NCBI GenBank assembly: GCA_024277815.1
Contig: JAJRUM010000077.1
Location: 1-64,000, forward strand
DNA from: Gammaproteobacteria bacterium
Lineage (GTDB): Bacteria > Pseudomonadota > Gammaproteobacteria > Xanthomonadales > SZUA-36
Direction: 5' to 3'
DNA: 64,000 nt
Within the stretch, counting starts at the first letter, position 1. Each line of letters begins with the position of its first letter. The position numbers were made by a program, and so were the translations under genes. Below the pieces are notes generated by a model that saw nothing but the letters and a program-made list of their open reading frames with translations, had not been told where the DNA came from and searched no databases. Below, piece after piece: positions 18,328 through 26,796 of this stretch.

Positions 18328-20316
18328 ATGAATTACTTCATTACCGGCGGCACCGGTTTTATCGGCCATAACCTGATTGGTGAACTGCTGAAGAAAAAAA
18401 GCAAGGGCACCATCTATGTGCTGGTACGCAAAGCGTCGAAAAAGAAATTTGCAGCGCAAAAAAAGAACTGGGACAGTACCGCCAGCCGCGTCGTGCCGGT
18501 AACCGGTGACCTGACACGCGCCATGCTGGGCATTCCTGCCAAAAAAAGACGGGAACTGGAAGGCAAAATTGACCATGTATTCCATCTTGGTGCGGTTTAT
18601 GACCTGATGGCTGATGCCGAAAGCCAGATCAGCGTGAACGTAGAGGGCACAAAAAACGCCGTCAGGTTTGCAGAAAACATCAAGGCCAAACGCTTTCACC
18701 ACATGAGCTCGATTGCTGCTGCCGGACTTTATCCGGGGATTTTCCGGGAGGACATGTTCGAGGAGGCGCATGGCCTGGACAATGCCTATTTCCGGACCAA
18801 GCACAATTCTGAAGGCATCGTGCGGCGGGAGTGCGCCATTCCATGGCGTATTTACCGGCCGGGTATTGTTGTCGGGCATTCGGAAACAGGTGTCATTGAC
18901 AAGATCGACGGGCCTTATTACTTCTTCAAGTTGATTCAAAAAATGCGCAAGATGATGCCCGCATGGATGCCAACTCTGGGTATCGAAGGTGGCCGGATCA
19001 ACATTGTACCCGTGGACTACGTGGTTCAGGCGACCCTGCATATTGCACACAAACCCAAACTGGATGGCCAGTGCTTCCATCTGACCGATCCCAAACCCAA
19101 ACGAATTGGTGAAGTGCTGAACCTCTTCGCCTACGCTGCCCACGCGCCGCAAATGACCATGCGCATCGATGCCAGAATATTTAACTATATTCCTGCAGCG
19201 ATCAAACAGGGCCTCAAAATGCTGCCGCCAATCCGGCGCATTTCCGACCAGGTGATGAAGGACCTGGGTCTTCCCCCGGACATGATGAAATTCGTCAACT
19301 ATCCCACCAAATTTGACAATAATGAGACCCAACGGGCGCTGAAGGGTAGCGGCATCAAGGTTCCCAGGCTTGAGGATTACGCCTGGCGACTCTGGGATTA
19401 CTGGGAACGCCATCTGGATCCGGATCTGTTTATTGATCGCAGCCTGCATGGACACGTGCGCGGCAAAGTGGTGGTGGTCACCGGTGCATCATCAGGCATA
19501 GGGCACGCAGTAGCGCTGATGATGGCGCGGGCCGGGGCGAAGGTGATGCTGGTGGCACGTGGCGTGGAGAAGTTGGCCGAATCACTGGATGAAATCAAGG
19601 CAGCCGAGGGGCAGGCCTGGAGTTATCCCTGCGATGTGACCGATCTGGACGCCTGCGACCAGCTGATTGACCGGATTGTCGAAGACCACGGTGCAATTGA
19701 TATCCTGGTTAACAATGCCGGGCGTTCAATACGCCGCTCCATATCTCTGTCATACGACCGTTTCCATGATTTTGAACGCACCATGCAACTGAACTATTTT
19801 GGCAGCCTGCGTCTCATTTTACGGGCATTACCCGGTATGGAAGCGCGCAAGACAGGGCAAGTGATTAATATATCTTCAATTGGCGTGCTGACCAACTCGC
19901 CACGATTTTCGGCCTATGTAGCTTCCAAGGCAGCACTGGATGCATTCTCGCGTTGCGCTTCCTCGGAATACAGCGACACCGGTATTTCCTTCACCACGAT
20001 CAATATGCCACTGGTGCGCACGCCGATGATTGCGCCGACCAAGATGTACGATAACGTACCAACAATCACCCCGGACGAGGCTGCTGAATTCATTCGCCAG
20101 GCCGTCATTTACCGGCCGCAAAGAATTGCGACACGACTGGGGATTTTTGCGCAGATGTTGCACGCTGTTGCTCCGAAAGTCGCAGAAATCGTCATGAACA
20201 GCGCCTTCCGGATGTTTCCGGATTCATCGGCGGCCAAGGGCATTGCCGAGCACCAGCAGAAGGCTTCGCAGGAGCAGGTTGCTTTCGCCAGCCTGATGCG
20301 TGGCATCCATTGGTAA
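18328..20316 (+). CDS. Two-domain fatty acyl-CoA reductase (alcohol-forming type)
   Basis: A 662-residue fusion of two Rossmann reductases. The N-terminal half is NAD_binding_4/extended-SDR-like, with TGGTGFIG at 6-13 and a YFRTK active-site motif. The C-terminal half, from about residue 375, is a classical SDR with TGASSGIG, NNAG and YVASK. Length and architecture match the Marinobacter reductase that converts fatty acyl-CoA or aldehyde to fatty alcohol in wax-ester synthesis. TTGGAG lies 8 nt before the ATG. With WS/DGAT 5 kb upstream it would supply the alcohol for wax esters. The exact product (alcohol or aldehyde) needs biochemistry. Confidence 0.88.
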   Translation: MNYFITGGTGFIGHNLIGELLKKKSKGTIYVLVRKASKKKFAAQKKNWDSTASRVVPVTGDLTRAMLGIPAKKRRELEGKIDHVFHLGAVYDLMADAESQISVNVEGTKNAVRFAENIKAKRFHHMSSIAAAGLYPGIFREDMFEEAHGLDNAYFRTKHNSEGIVRRECAIPWRIYRPGIVVGHSETGVIDKIDGPYYFFKLIQKMRKMMPAWMPTLGIEGGRINIVPVDYVVQATLHIAHKPKLDGQCFHLTDPKPKRIGEVLNLFAYAAHAPQMTMRIDARIFNYIPAAIKQGLKMLPPIRRISDQVMKDLGLPPDMMKFVNYPTKFDNNETQRALKGSGIKVPRLEDYAWRLWDYWERHLDPDLFIDRSLHGHVRGKVVVVTGASSGIGHAVALMMARAGAKVMLVARGVEKLAESLDEIKAAEGQAWSYPCDVTDLDACDQLIDRIVEDHGAIDILVNNAGRSIRRSISLSYDRFHDFERTMQLNYFGSLRLILRALPGMEARKTGQVINISSIGVLTNSPRFSAYVASKAALDAFSRCASSEYSDTGISFTTINMPLVRTPMIAPTKMYDNVPTITPDEAAEFIRQAVIYRPQRIATRLGIFAQMLHAVAPKVAEIVMNSAFRMFPDSSAAKGIAEHQQKASQEQVAFASLMRGIHW

Positions 20317-20409
20317 GCACTGCGCACTGCTTACTGTGCTGGATTCACAAAATCGAACCGCCACCAGAGGCAGTGGGCTCGAGCTGAACAGGGAGTGCTG
20401 ACGGGATTG

Positions 20410-21651
20410 CTAAATGGCTTTGCGCTTGTCCAGCAAGTCTTCAAGGTCGTCAAGTATGCCGGAAAGATTGCGGGCCAGAACGGCATGGCTGGATCGTCCG
20501 GCGCCTATGCTTTGTTGCAGGTCGCGGTGCGGATCTTTGAGCAGATCCATATTCAGCGACATACCACGCTTTTTAAGTACCGGGTCGAAGGCATCGCGGC
20601 GGGCCAGCAGGTCACGGCGGGTCGCCTGGTAAGCATGCTCGCACAGTGCCTGGCGGCTGGCATAGCTAAAAATGTTGGTGAAGAAAATCTCTTCATCGCC
20701 CCGGTCCGGTTCCAGCAGAACAAGGTCAGTCGATGGGTGGCTGTTCAGGTATTTCCTGAAGCCAGCCTCCATGCGTGACTGAATCAAGGCACGGAATGTC
20801 TGTGACAGAATCAACGGCAGGCCGCCACTGATTAACTGCTGGGCAGGTATGTCAGCGTTGCGGGCATTTTCGCCAGCATCGAATGGCACCAGCGGATTGA
20901 CGCCAAGCAGCATGTCGATGCCTTCATCAAGGGCAACCGAAGCATGCAGCGTGCGGCGCAGCGCCCCATCCACATAATAGTGTCCATCAATTTCAACCGG
21001 CGGATAAAGGCCAGGCAGAGCGGCGCTGGCCTGCACCGCCCGGGAAATAGTGACATCCTGGTGTGATGGATCACCAAAACAAACGACCGCACCGCTGTCG
21101 AGATCAACGGCAACGATGTAAAGTTTGCAATTCAGCCCGTCGAAACGGTTGGTATGGCCAGTGACGGCGAAGGTCTGCTCCATAAAATTGTGCATGGCCT
21201 CGTTGTTGAAGATGCCGCTTGGGATGGCCCTGGCCAGCTCGCCAACCACTTGTGAGACACCGGTGTGAATGGGCTCTTTGATGATATTTATCAGGGTGTC
21301 GGTCAGGATGGCAGGCAGCTTGGCGGCACGTTGGAAATACTCACCGAATGCCGGGCGCAGGAAGTTTTCCGGCTCAAATTTCAGGCTGGCATATTCCTGC
21401 CCCATGAATATCCTGCACAATTCCGCGCTACTGATCCCGTTGGCAAGGCCCGAGGCAATCAGGGCGCCTGCACTGACACCGACATATACGTCCAGTTCAT
21501 GCAACCGCAAACCGTCAATACTTTCATCAAGTGCGCGTAAGGCACCCAGTTCGTAAATAGCGCCAACCGGCCCTCCGCCGGCGATCGCGAGACCGGTTTT
21601 CGCGCTGGATCGGGGCCGCGTGGCATCCATGGCCTGGTGTATTGTAAGCAT
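20410..21651 (-). CDS. Patatin-like phospholipase/lipase
   Basis: A 413-residue patatin-family lipid acyl hydrolase. The oxyanion-hole glycines are in AIAGGGPVGAIYELG (25-27), the nucleophile Ser60 is in GVSAG, and the catalytic Asp is in the YYVDGAL motif, so the Ser-Asp dyad is complete. The C-terminal ~150 residues are helical and of unknown role. It is convergent with the fatty acyl-CoA reductase gene. A role in turnover of stored lipids or membrane lipids is likely from context, but the substrate is not shown. Confidence 0.88.
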   Translation of the reverse strand: MLTIHQAMDATRPRSSAKTGLAIAGGGPVGAIYELGALRALDESIDGLRLHELDVYVGVSAGALIASGLANGISSAELCRIFMGQEYASLKFEPENFLRPAFGEYFQRAAKLPAILTDTLINIIKEPIHTGVSQVVGELARAIPSGIFNNEAMHNFMEQTFAVTGHTNRFDGLNCKLYIVAVDLDSGAVVCFGDPSHQDVTISRAVQASAALPGLYPPVEIDGHYYVDGALRRTLHASVALDEGIDMLLGVNPLVPFDAGENARNADIPAQQLISGGLPLILSQTFRALIQSRMEAGFRKYLNSHPSTDLVLLEPDRGDEEIFFTNIFSYASRQALCEHAYQATRRDLLARRDAFDPVLKKRGMSLNMDLLKDPHRDLQQSIGAGRSSHAVLARNLSGILDDLEDLLDKRKAI

Positions 21652-21769
21652 GCTGGCATAACCTATGTGTAAGAGCTCAATTTTAACGCTGCCGGTTGCT
21701 ATTGACCAGTAAAGGGCGGTTAAATAATGGCCTTCAAATTACCCGGATAAGGTTTAGAGGAGAACGCGA

Positions 21770-22231
21770 ATGGTCGCGGTTAATGAAAAGGCGCCAGACT
21801 TTTGCCTGACTGCTGACAGCGGCGGTGAGTTTTGCCTGTCGCAGCAGGCTGGCGGGAAGTGCCTGCTGGTTTTTTATCCGGGAGACAACACACCCGTTTG
21901 CACTCGGCAGCTGTGTGAATACCGGGATGGTATCGAGTCGTTTGCCGATCTGGGGGTCTCGGTGGTTGGGATCAGTTCTGACAGTTTGGCGTCACATCGG
22001 AGTTTCAGGGAAAAGTACGATTTGCCGTTCATGTTGCTGTCCGATCCGGATCTGGAAGTGGCAAAAATGTATGGTTGCAAGGGCACTTTCGGCATGAAAA
22101 GGGCGGTTTTCCTGGTGGATGAAGCCGGTGTTGTGCGATACGCCCATGTTGAGGCGCTGGCCCTGTTCCGGCGCACTGCGACAGAATTGTTGGGGGTTAT
22201 CGCTGCCCTTGAAGAGGACGGTGGCAGTTGA
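21770..22231 (+). CDS. Peroxiredoxin, BCP/PrxQ type
   Basis: A 153-residue thiol peroxidase. The peroxidatic Cys44 is in TPVCTRQLC and the resolving Cys49 lies five residues later, the atypical 2-Cys PrxQ arrangement. FYPGDNTPVCT, VVGISSDSLASHRSF and PFMLLSDPD are family signatures. AGGAG precedes the ATG by about 8 nt. The stop overlaps the TTG start of the next gene (TTGA), so the two are translationally linked. Confidence 0.93.
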   Translation: MVAVNEKAPDFCLTADSGGEFCLSQQAGGKCLLVFYPGDNTPVCTRQLCEYRDGIESFADLGVSVVGISSDSLASHRSFREKYDLPFMLLSDPDLEVAKMYGCKGTFGMKRAVFLVDEAGVVRYAHVEALALFRRTATELLGVIAALEEDGGS

Positions 22232-22926
22232 AACCCGCAGCCGGGCGTCTCAGGTACGCACTGGCGGCAAGCCATGCACTTGCCGCCCGCCTGGATATGG
22301 AGGGCTTCCCACTGTGCGAACTGGAGCTTATGCAGGACTGGCAGCGACAGCGCCTTGCCAACAGTTACCATGACCTGTTCAGCGAGGAACGTTTTGCGGC
22401 CGCCGGCAACTTTTTCCTGACGGAGCTTTACGGGGGGCTGCATTTTCGTGAGCGTGATCAGGAAATGGAGCGTGTTGTACCCGTCATGGTGCGGATGTTG
22501 CATGATGATGTTTTACAGGTGCTGGCCGAGGCCTTTGAACTGCAGTCCCTGAGCCTTGACCTTGATATGGATATGGCGGCTGCCCTGCATCAAACCACCT
22601 GGACTGAGCTGAATACAGAACGTTACGCAATGCTATACCGTACCTGCGGGCGCGCAACGGAACGCGAGGAGCAGATCGAGCTGATTCGCCATCTGGGGTT
22701 GCAACTCAATGAGGTTGTCCACCACCGCATGGTTCTGCTCCTGATCAGAACACTGCGGGGGCCAGCACGAGCTGCCGGCTTCGGGCTGTTGCAGTCATTT
22801 CTGGAGCAGGGCTTGTCGGCATTTCGTGTGATGGGTGATGGCACTGAATTTGTCGAGACGATCTGGCACAGGGAAAGTGAATCCATGCGCAAGTTATTCG
22901 CCGGTGATGAGCAGCCTTTTAGTTAA
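22228..22926 (+). CDS. Conserved protein of unknown function, coupled to peroxiredoxin
   Basis: A 232-residue, probably cytosolic, largely helical protein with no signal peptide and no domain I can name. The motif FFLTELYGG followed by RERDQEMERVVPVMVRML looks like the conserved core. The start is the TTG at 22228, which overlaps the peroxiredoxin stop; the next Met is residue 24. Tight coupling to a PrxQ suggests a shared role in oxidative stress, but nothing in the sequence shows this. Confidence 0.72.
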   Translation: MKPAAGRLRYALAASHALAARLDMEGFPLCELELMQDWQRQRLANSYHDLFSEERFAAAGNFFLTELYGGLHFRERDQEMERVVPVMVRMLHDDVLQVLAEAFELQSLSLDLDMDMAAALHQTTWTELNTERYAMLYRTCGRATEREEQIELIRHLGLQLNEVVHHRMVLLLIRTLRGPARAAGFGLLQSFLEQGLSAFRVMGDGTEFVETIWHRESESMRKLFAGDEQPFS

Positions 22927-23030
22927 TGTCGCGGAAGGTTATTTCCCGATCCCCCCGGTACTGTGCCGGCCTGGTGCCACATTTCTGTGCGCCGGTGATC
23001 AGGAAGCCGGGTTTTTGTCCACATATCCGG

Positions 23031-24260
23031 TTAGGGGTCGTCGCTGTTTTGCAGGTGGGCGATTGATTCCTCCGTTGGGGCATCAACCCAGTGGTGAGGC
23101 AGGCGGCAAAAGCCGAGCTCACGGCTTTGACCGGCAACAATAAAATCATGACTCAGGGTGTCGAACAGGCGCACACCTTCAGGATCCATCGCGTGTGAAC
23201 GCACTGTGTAGGCACCAGGCAGCAGGGGAATATGTTCCAACACCAGTTCGAAAGCGAAATGGTGAGCATCGATTTTACCCAGCTGTGCCGCATCAATCTC
23301 GCTGCTGGTGCCGTAAACCGGAGTTCCATCGGCGCGCACGATGCCAATCACCACCACCGGCATGCGCTCATCCGGTGAATAAACGACACCTTGTATCCTG
23401 AGCTCTGCCCCCATGGGAATGCTGGGCTGGCTCTGGTCGCAGCCATTGATCCACAGGGAGTCAATGCGAAAGCGATCCCCATCGGCCGCAGCACGGTCGC
23501 TGGTTTCGGTGTCGGCAGTTTTGCGTTCGTGAAAGGCCAGATAGGCCTGCGTCACTTCGAACACATCACCACTCTTTCGAATCGAACCGTCATGCAGCCA
23601 AAGCGCTTGCTGGCAGAGTTTCTGGACGTGATACATGCTGTGGGAAACAATCAACAAAGTACCGCCTGACTCGACATAGTTCTCCAGCCACTTGACACAT
23701 TTCTTCTGAAATGACTCATCACCGACAGCCAGCACCTCATCGGTAATCAGCAGGTCGGGCGTGGTCGCGGCAATAATGGCAAAACCCAGTCGCACTACCA
23801 TGCCCGATGAGTAATGTTTAATTGGCTCATCGATATAGTCACCGATATCCGCAAAGGCAATGATTTCCGGGGTCTTGGCGAGAATTTCTGTCTGTGTCAG
23901 CCCCACCAGGGCGGCATTCAGGCTGATGTTCTCGCGGCCGGTGTAATCAGGGTGGAAACCGGCCCCCAACTCCAGAAGGGCACCTATCCGGCCACGGGTT
24001 TTAACTTCTCCCTGCGAGGCCCGCAGCACGCCGGTAACCAGTTTGAGCAGCGTGGATTTCCCTGCACCGTTTTCACCGATTACACCCACAGAGCAACCCG
24101 GCAGTACGCGCAGATCTATGTCATGCAGGATATTCCGTGTGCGGCGTATCGGCCGGCCCAGCAGCAAATCCCACAGTGCCGCCAGGCGGTCGGAGGAATT
24201 GCTGGCCAGGGGGTAATTTTTGCCGACCCCGGTGAGTTCAATCAGTGGCTTGCCGGTCAC
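23031..24260 (-). CDS. Wzt-like ABC transporter ATP-binding protein
   Basis: A 409-residue ABC ATPase of the polysaccharide-export type. Walker A is GENGAGKST, the signature is HYSSGM, and Walker B is LLITDEVLAVGD. After the ~240-residue nucleotide-binding domain comes a ~150-residue Wzt_C-type beta-sandwich extension, the kind that recognises the glycan end in O-antigen exporters. The start overlaps the permease stop (ATGA). No glycosyltransferase genes are adjacent, so the exported glycan is unknown. Confidence 0.9.
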   Translation of the reverse strand: MTGKPLIELTGVGKNYPLASNSSDRLAALWDLLLGRPIRRTRNILHDIDLRVLPGCSVGVIGENGAGKSTLLKLVTGVLRASQGEVKTRGRIGALLELGAGFHPDYTGRENISLNAALVGLTQTEILAKTPEIIAFADIGDYIDEPIKHYSSGMVVRLGFAIIAATTPDLLITDEVLAVGDESFQKKCVKWLENYVESGGTLLIVSHSMYHVQKLCQQALWLHDGSIRKSGDVFEVTQAYLAFHERKTADTETSDRAAADGDRFRIDSLWINGCDQSQPSIPMGAELRIQGVVYSPDERMPVVVIGIVRADGTPVYGTSSEIDAAQLGKIDAHHFAFELVLEHIPLLPGAYTVRSHAMDPEGVRLFDTLSHDFIVAGQSRELGFCRLPHHWVDAPTEESIAHLQNSDDP

Positions 24261-25054
24261 AGGAAGTCCTCGAAACGGGTGCTGCAGCGATTGAAGAACC
24301 AGCGTCCGAAAATCAGCACTGCCACACTGGCAATCAGGGCCACAACATCAATTCCGGAAGGTACCCAGTGCCCCTCAAGCATGGCCTGGCGGATACTCAC
24401 CACAATATAGGCCATCGGATTCAGGTCCAGGTAAGGCAATACCTCGACTGGCAGCAGGCTCGGGCTGTAAAGAATGGGCGTAGTGAAGAACCACATGGTG
24501 AGCAGCAACGGTATGCCGTGTTCGATATCGTTTAAAAATACATCCAGCGCTGCAACAATCATGCCCAGTCCAACCGCCAGCAACAGCACCAGCAGCATGT
24601 AGTACAGAACCACGGGCAACATTATCCAGACCAGGGGCTTACCCATAAGAGCCAGCACCAGCAAGACCACGGCATAGCCTGCAAGGTGGGTCAGAAAGGT
24701 GGCGAGCACTGTGGAGTAAACAAATATTTCGTGCGGCAGTGCAGTTTTATGCACCAGTGCAGCGTTGCCTTTTACCGCTTTGATTGCACGGCTGATGGAT
24801 TCAGAAAAAGCGATCCAGGGCCACATTCCCAGTGCCAGATAGCCCAAAAAACCAACCGCATCAGCTTCCGGGAAACGCACTTTGAAAATTTCTCCAAAGA
24901 CGTAACCGTATATTGCCAGCATCACCAATGGTGCGATCAGGGCCCAGCCGATGCTGGTTATTGAGCCCAGGTACTGCTCCGTGAATTCCCGGCGCAGAAA
25001 AATAATAAACAGCGACCAGTTTTGTCGCATTGGAGCGGTGATGGCACGGTTCAC
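24257..25054 (-). CDS. Wzm-like ABC transporter permease
   Basis: A 265-residue ABC-2 type permease with six predicted membrane segments. LRREFTEQYLGSITSIGWALIAPLVMLAIYGYVFG and FFTTPILYSPSLLPVEVLPYLDLNPM are typical of polysaccharide exporters. It begins at a GTG (25052-25054); a later ATG nine codons in is a possible alternative, and neither has a strong ribosome site. It pairs with the downstream ATPase gene by a 4-nt overlap. Confidence 0.9.
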   Translation of the reverse strand: MNRAITAPMRQNWSLFIIFLRREFTEQYLGSITSIGWALIAPLVMLAIYGYVFGEIFKVRFPEADAVGFLGYLALGMWPWIAFSESISRAIKAVKGNAALVHKTALPHEIFVYSTVLATFLTHLAGYAVVLLVLALMGKPLVWIMLPVVLYYMLLVLLLAVGLGMIVAALDVFLNDIEHGIPLLLTMWFFTTPILYSPSLLPVEVLPYLDLNPMAYIVVSIRQAMLEGHWVPSGIDVVALIASVAVLIFGRWFFNRCSTRFEDFL

Positions 25055-25205
25055 GTTCTTTTCAGCTTATAGGCCTGACAAAGGGGGCTTAATATTGGCG
25101 ATTTGGCTTTGGAAAGGCAAGCCCAACCTGTACCTGCTAATTTTTTAACAATCGACCCGGTGTTTTGGCACAATAGCTACTCAGCTTACAGGGGCGCAGT
25201 CATCA

Positions 25206-26027
25206 GTGAGTATTCCGGTTCTTACCTATCACGCCGTCAACGTGATCAAAAACACCTATGCGGAAAATGACCACCTGGCATTGGCTGCTGACCTGCTGAC
25301 CATTGGCGAGCTTGGTCTCAACATCATCCCCTTGAGTAAAGTAGTGGACTGGCACCTGGGTTTACTGGATGACGGGGAGGTAGCCCGTTCGGTGGCCATT
25401 ACTTTTGATGATGGTTCATGGTTCGATTTTTATGATCTGGACCACCCGACATGCGGTATGCAGCGCAGTATGTTCAACATCCTCAGAGATCATATGGCCA
25501 GCGGTCGGTCCAATGGGCAGGTGCATGCGACCAGCTTTGTTATCAGCTCGCCACAGGCCAGGGAGTCACTGGATAAAACGGGTCTGATTGGCAAAGGCTG
25601 GTGGGGGGATGAATGGTGGCGGGAGGCATCGTCTTCCGGGGTCATGGATGTTGAGTGCCACAGTTGGGACCATCTGCACCCGGAGCTGGACAGGGTCGCT
25701 CAGGAGAACCAGATTAAGGGTGATTTCAGCCAGGTGAAAAGCTTCGTTGATGCTGATATCCAGTTCAGGCAGGCGGGAGAAAATATCGCGGGAGTTCTGG
25801 GTGGCAAAAGCCCGACACTGTTCGCTTATCCCTATGGCTCGGTCAGTCGTTATGTGGTGACCGAGTATTTGCCAGAACAGCAATCGGCACACAATTTCTT
25901 AGCTGCGTTTACCACCGAGCCGAGAAGGGTTTCAAAAACCGGAAACAAGTGGCTCTTGCCGCGCTATGTTTTCGGCCGGGACTGGGACACTCCGGGGGGG
26001 CTGAAGAATATTCTCACAAGGTTTTGA
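25206..26027 (+). CDS. Polysaccharide deacetylase family protein
   Basis: A 273-residue NodB-type carbohydrate esterase-like protein. The first metal motif is TFDDG, the second metal site is HSWDH, and LFAYPYG provides the following conserved Arg/Pro region in variant form. There is no signal peptide, so it is predicted to be cytosolic. It starts at a GTG with AGGGGC upstream. It is divergent from the Wzt/Wzm pair, so it may modify the glycan or a precursor; the substrate is unknown. Confidence 0.8.
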   Translation: MSIPVLTYHAVNVIKNTYAENDHLALAADLLTIGELGLNIIPLSKVVDWHLGLLDDGEVARSVAITFDDGSWFDFYDLDHPTCGMQRSMFNILRDHMASGRSNGQVHATSFVISSPQARESLDKTGLIGKGWWGDEWWREASSSGVMDVECHSWDHLHPELDRVAQENQIKGDFSQVKSFVDADIQFRQAGENIAGVLGGKSPTLFAYPYGSVSRYVVTEYLPEQQSAHNFLAAFTTEPRRVSKTGNKWLLPRYVFGRDWDTPGGLKNILTRF

Positions 26028-26321
26028 CTAACCTTCTTCGAAGTGGCAGCCAAAGTGCTGCTGCAGATAAACCACAATTTCCTGCTCGATGGGTCCTTTT
26101 AGCATCATTAGCATGATGCCGAGATTAGCCTGGACCCTGATTTCATCATCTTGTACCCGTATCTGACCATCCACGCCCGGGCGCTCAAAATGGATGACGT
26201 CATCCTCCCAGCCATATTCGATTCCGAACTTTTCTGACAGGTCACAGGACAATTCATCCGCAGCGGTCAAAGCCTCTTCGTGGCTCAAATTATGTTTTGC
26301 AAGAATGTCGATGGTTGGCAC
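26028..26321 (-). CDS. Polyhydroxyalkanoic acid system (PHA_gran_rgn) family protein
   Basis: A small protein of the family found near phasin and PHA genes. ILAKHNLSHEEALTAADELSCDLSEKFG, then HFERPGVDGQIRVQDDEIRVQANLG and MLKGPIEQEI match it. A GTG at 26319-26321, with a GAGGAAGAG ribosome site just before it, gives 97 residues, the usual family length. The frame stays open to an ATG at 26450, which would add 43 unconserved residues, so the start is uncertain. Its biochemical role is unknown. Confidence 0.78.
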   Translation of the reverse strand: MPTIDILAKHNLSHEEALTAADELSCDLSEKFGIEYGWEDDVIHFERPGVDGQIRVQDDEIRVQANLGIMLMMLKGPIEQEIVVYLQQHFGCHFEEG

Positions 26322-26508
26322 GGCCTGCTCTTCCTCTGGTGAACTTTCAACGCAGGGCAGTTTAAACTGAATCATTCCGGTCTTGCCAGTCGGTAACATT
26401 GTGAACCTGTCAGAATAAATGCTTTTACCTTGCCTGTTTGCGGTTTTCATGGCCGTTGAACCACTGGAATGACGATTTCACGTTTTGAATTTTCACGGGG
26501 GCTGATCT

Positions 26509-26796
26509 ATGAATATGCGCCTGGTACTTCTTCTGGTTTTCTTTGCACTCAACGTTAATGCCCAATATGGACCCGCACTCAATAAAGACGGGAGTGTTGT
26601 CACGGGTGTTCTGACGGCGAGTTTTGACCCTGCGGGTACCTTCAGTGGCCGCCCGGTCATTCCGTTTCCGACCAGCCTGTTATATACCGGCACCACTGAC
26701 CTGACGTTGAATCCGCCGGTGGCTGACCCTGACGATACAGGTGATCCAGCCGTCGCACTGAGCGCATGGCTGTTATCTGGCAAATGGGTATTCTGA
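26509..26796 (+). pseudogene. 5' fragment of a bacterial virulence-factor-type lipase (Lipase_bact_N)
   Basis: Only 95 codons remain. They encode a signal peptide (MRLVLLLVFFALNVNA) and the start of the lipase N-terminal domain: LNKDGSVVTGVLTASFDP, IPFPTSLLYTGTTDLTLNPPVADPDDTGDPAVAL. In full-length relatives PAVALNALDG continues into a domain of several hundred residues. Here similarity stops at PAVALSA and the reading frame runs out of frame into RND-transporter DNA until a stop at 26794-26796. This is a remnant left by a deletion or a mis-join, not a functional lipase. Confidence 0.8.

Noticed and set aside
18205-19455. 416-codon minus-strand open frame inside the fatty acyl-CoA reductase gene
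   Set aside because: It is antisense to a gene with clear SDR motifs, has no recognisable domain, and overlaps the ACBP start.
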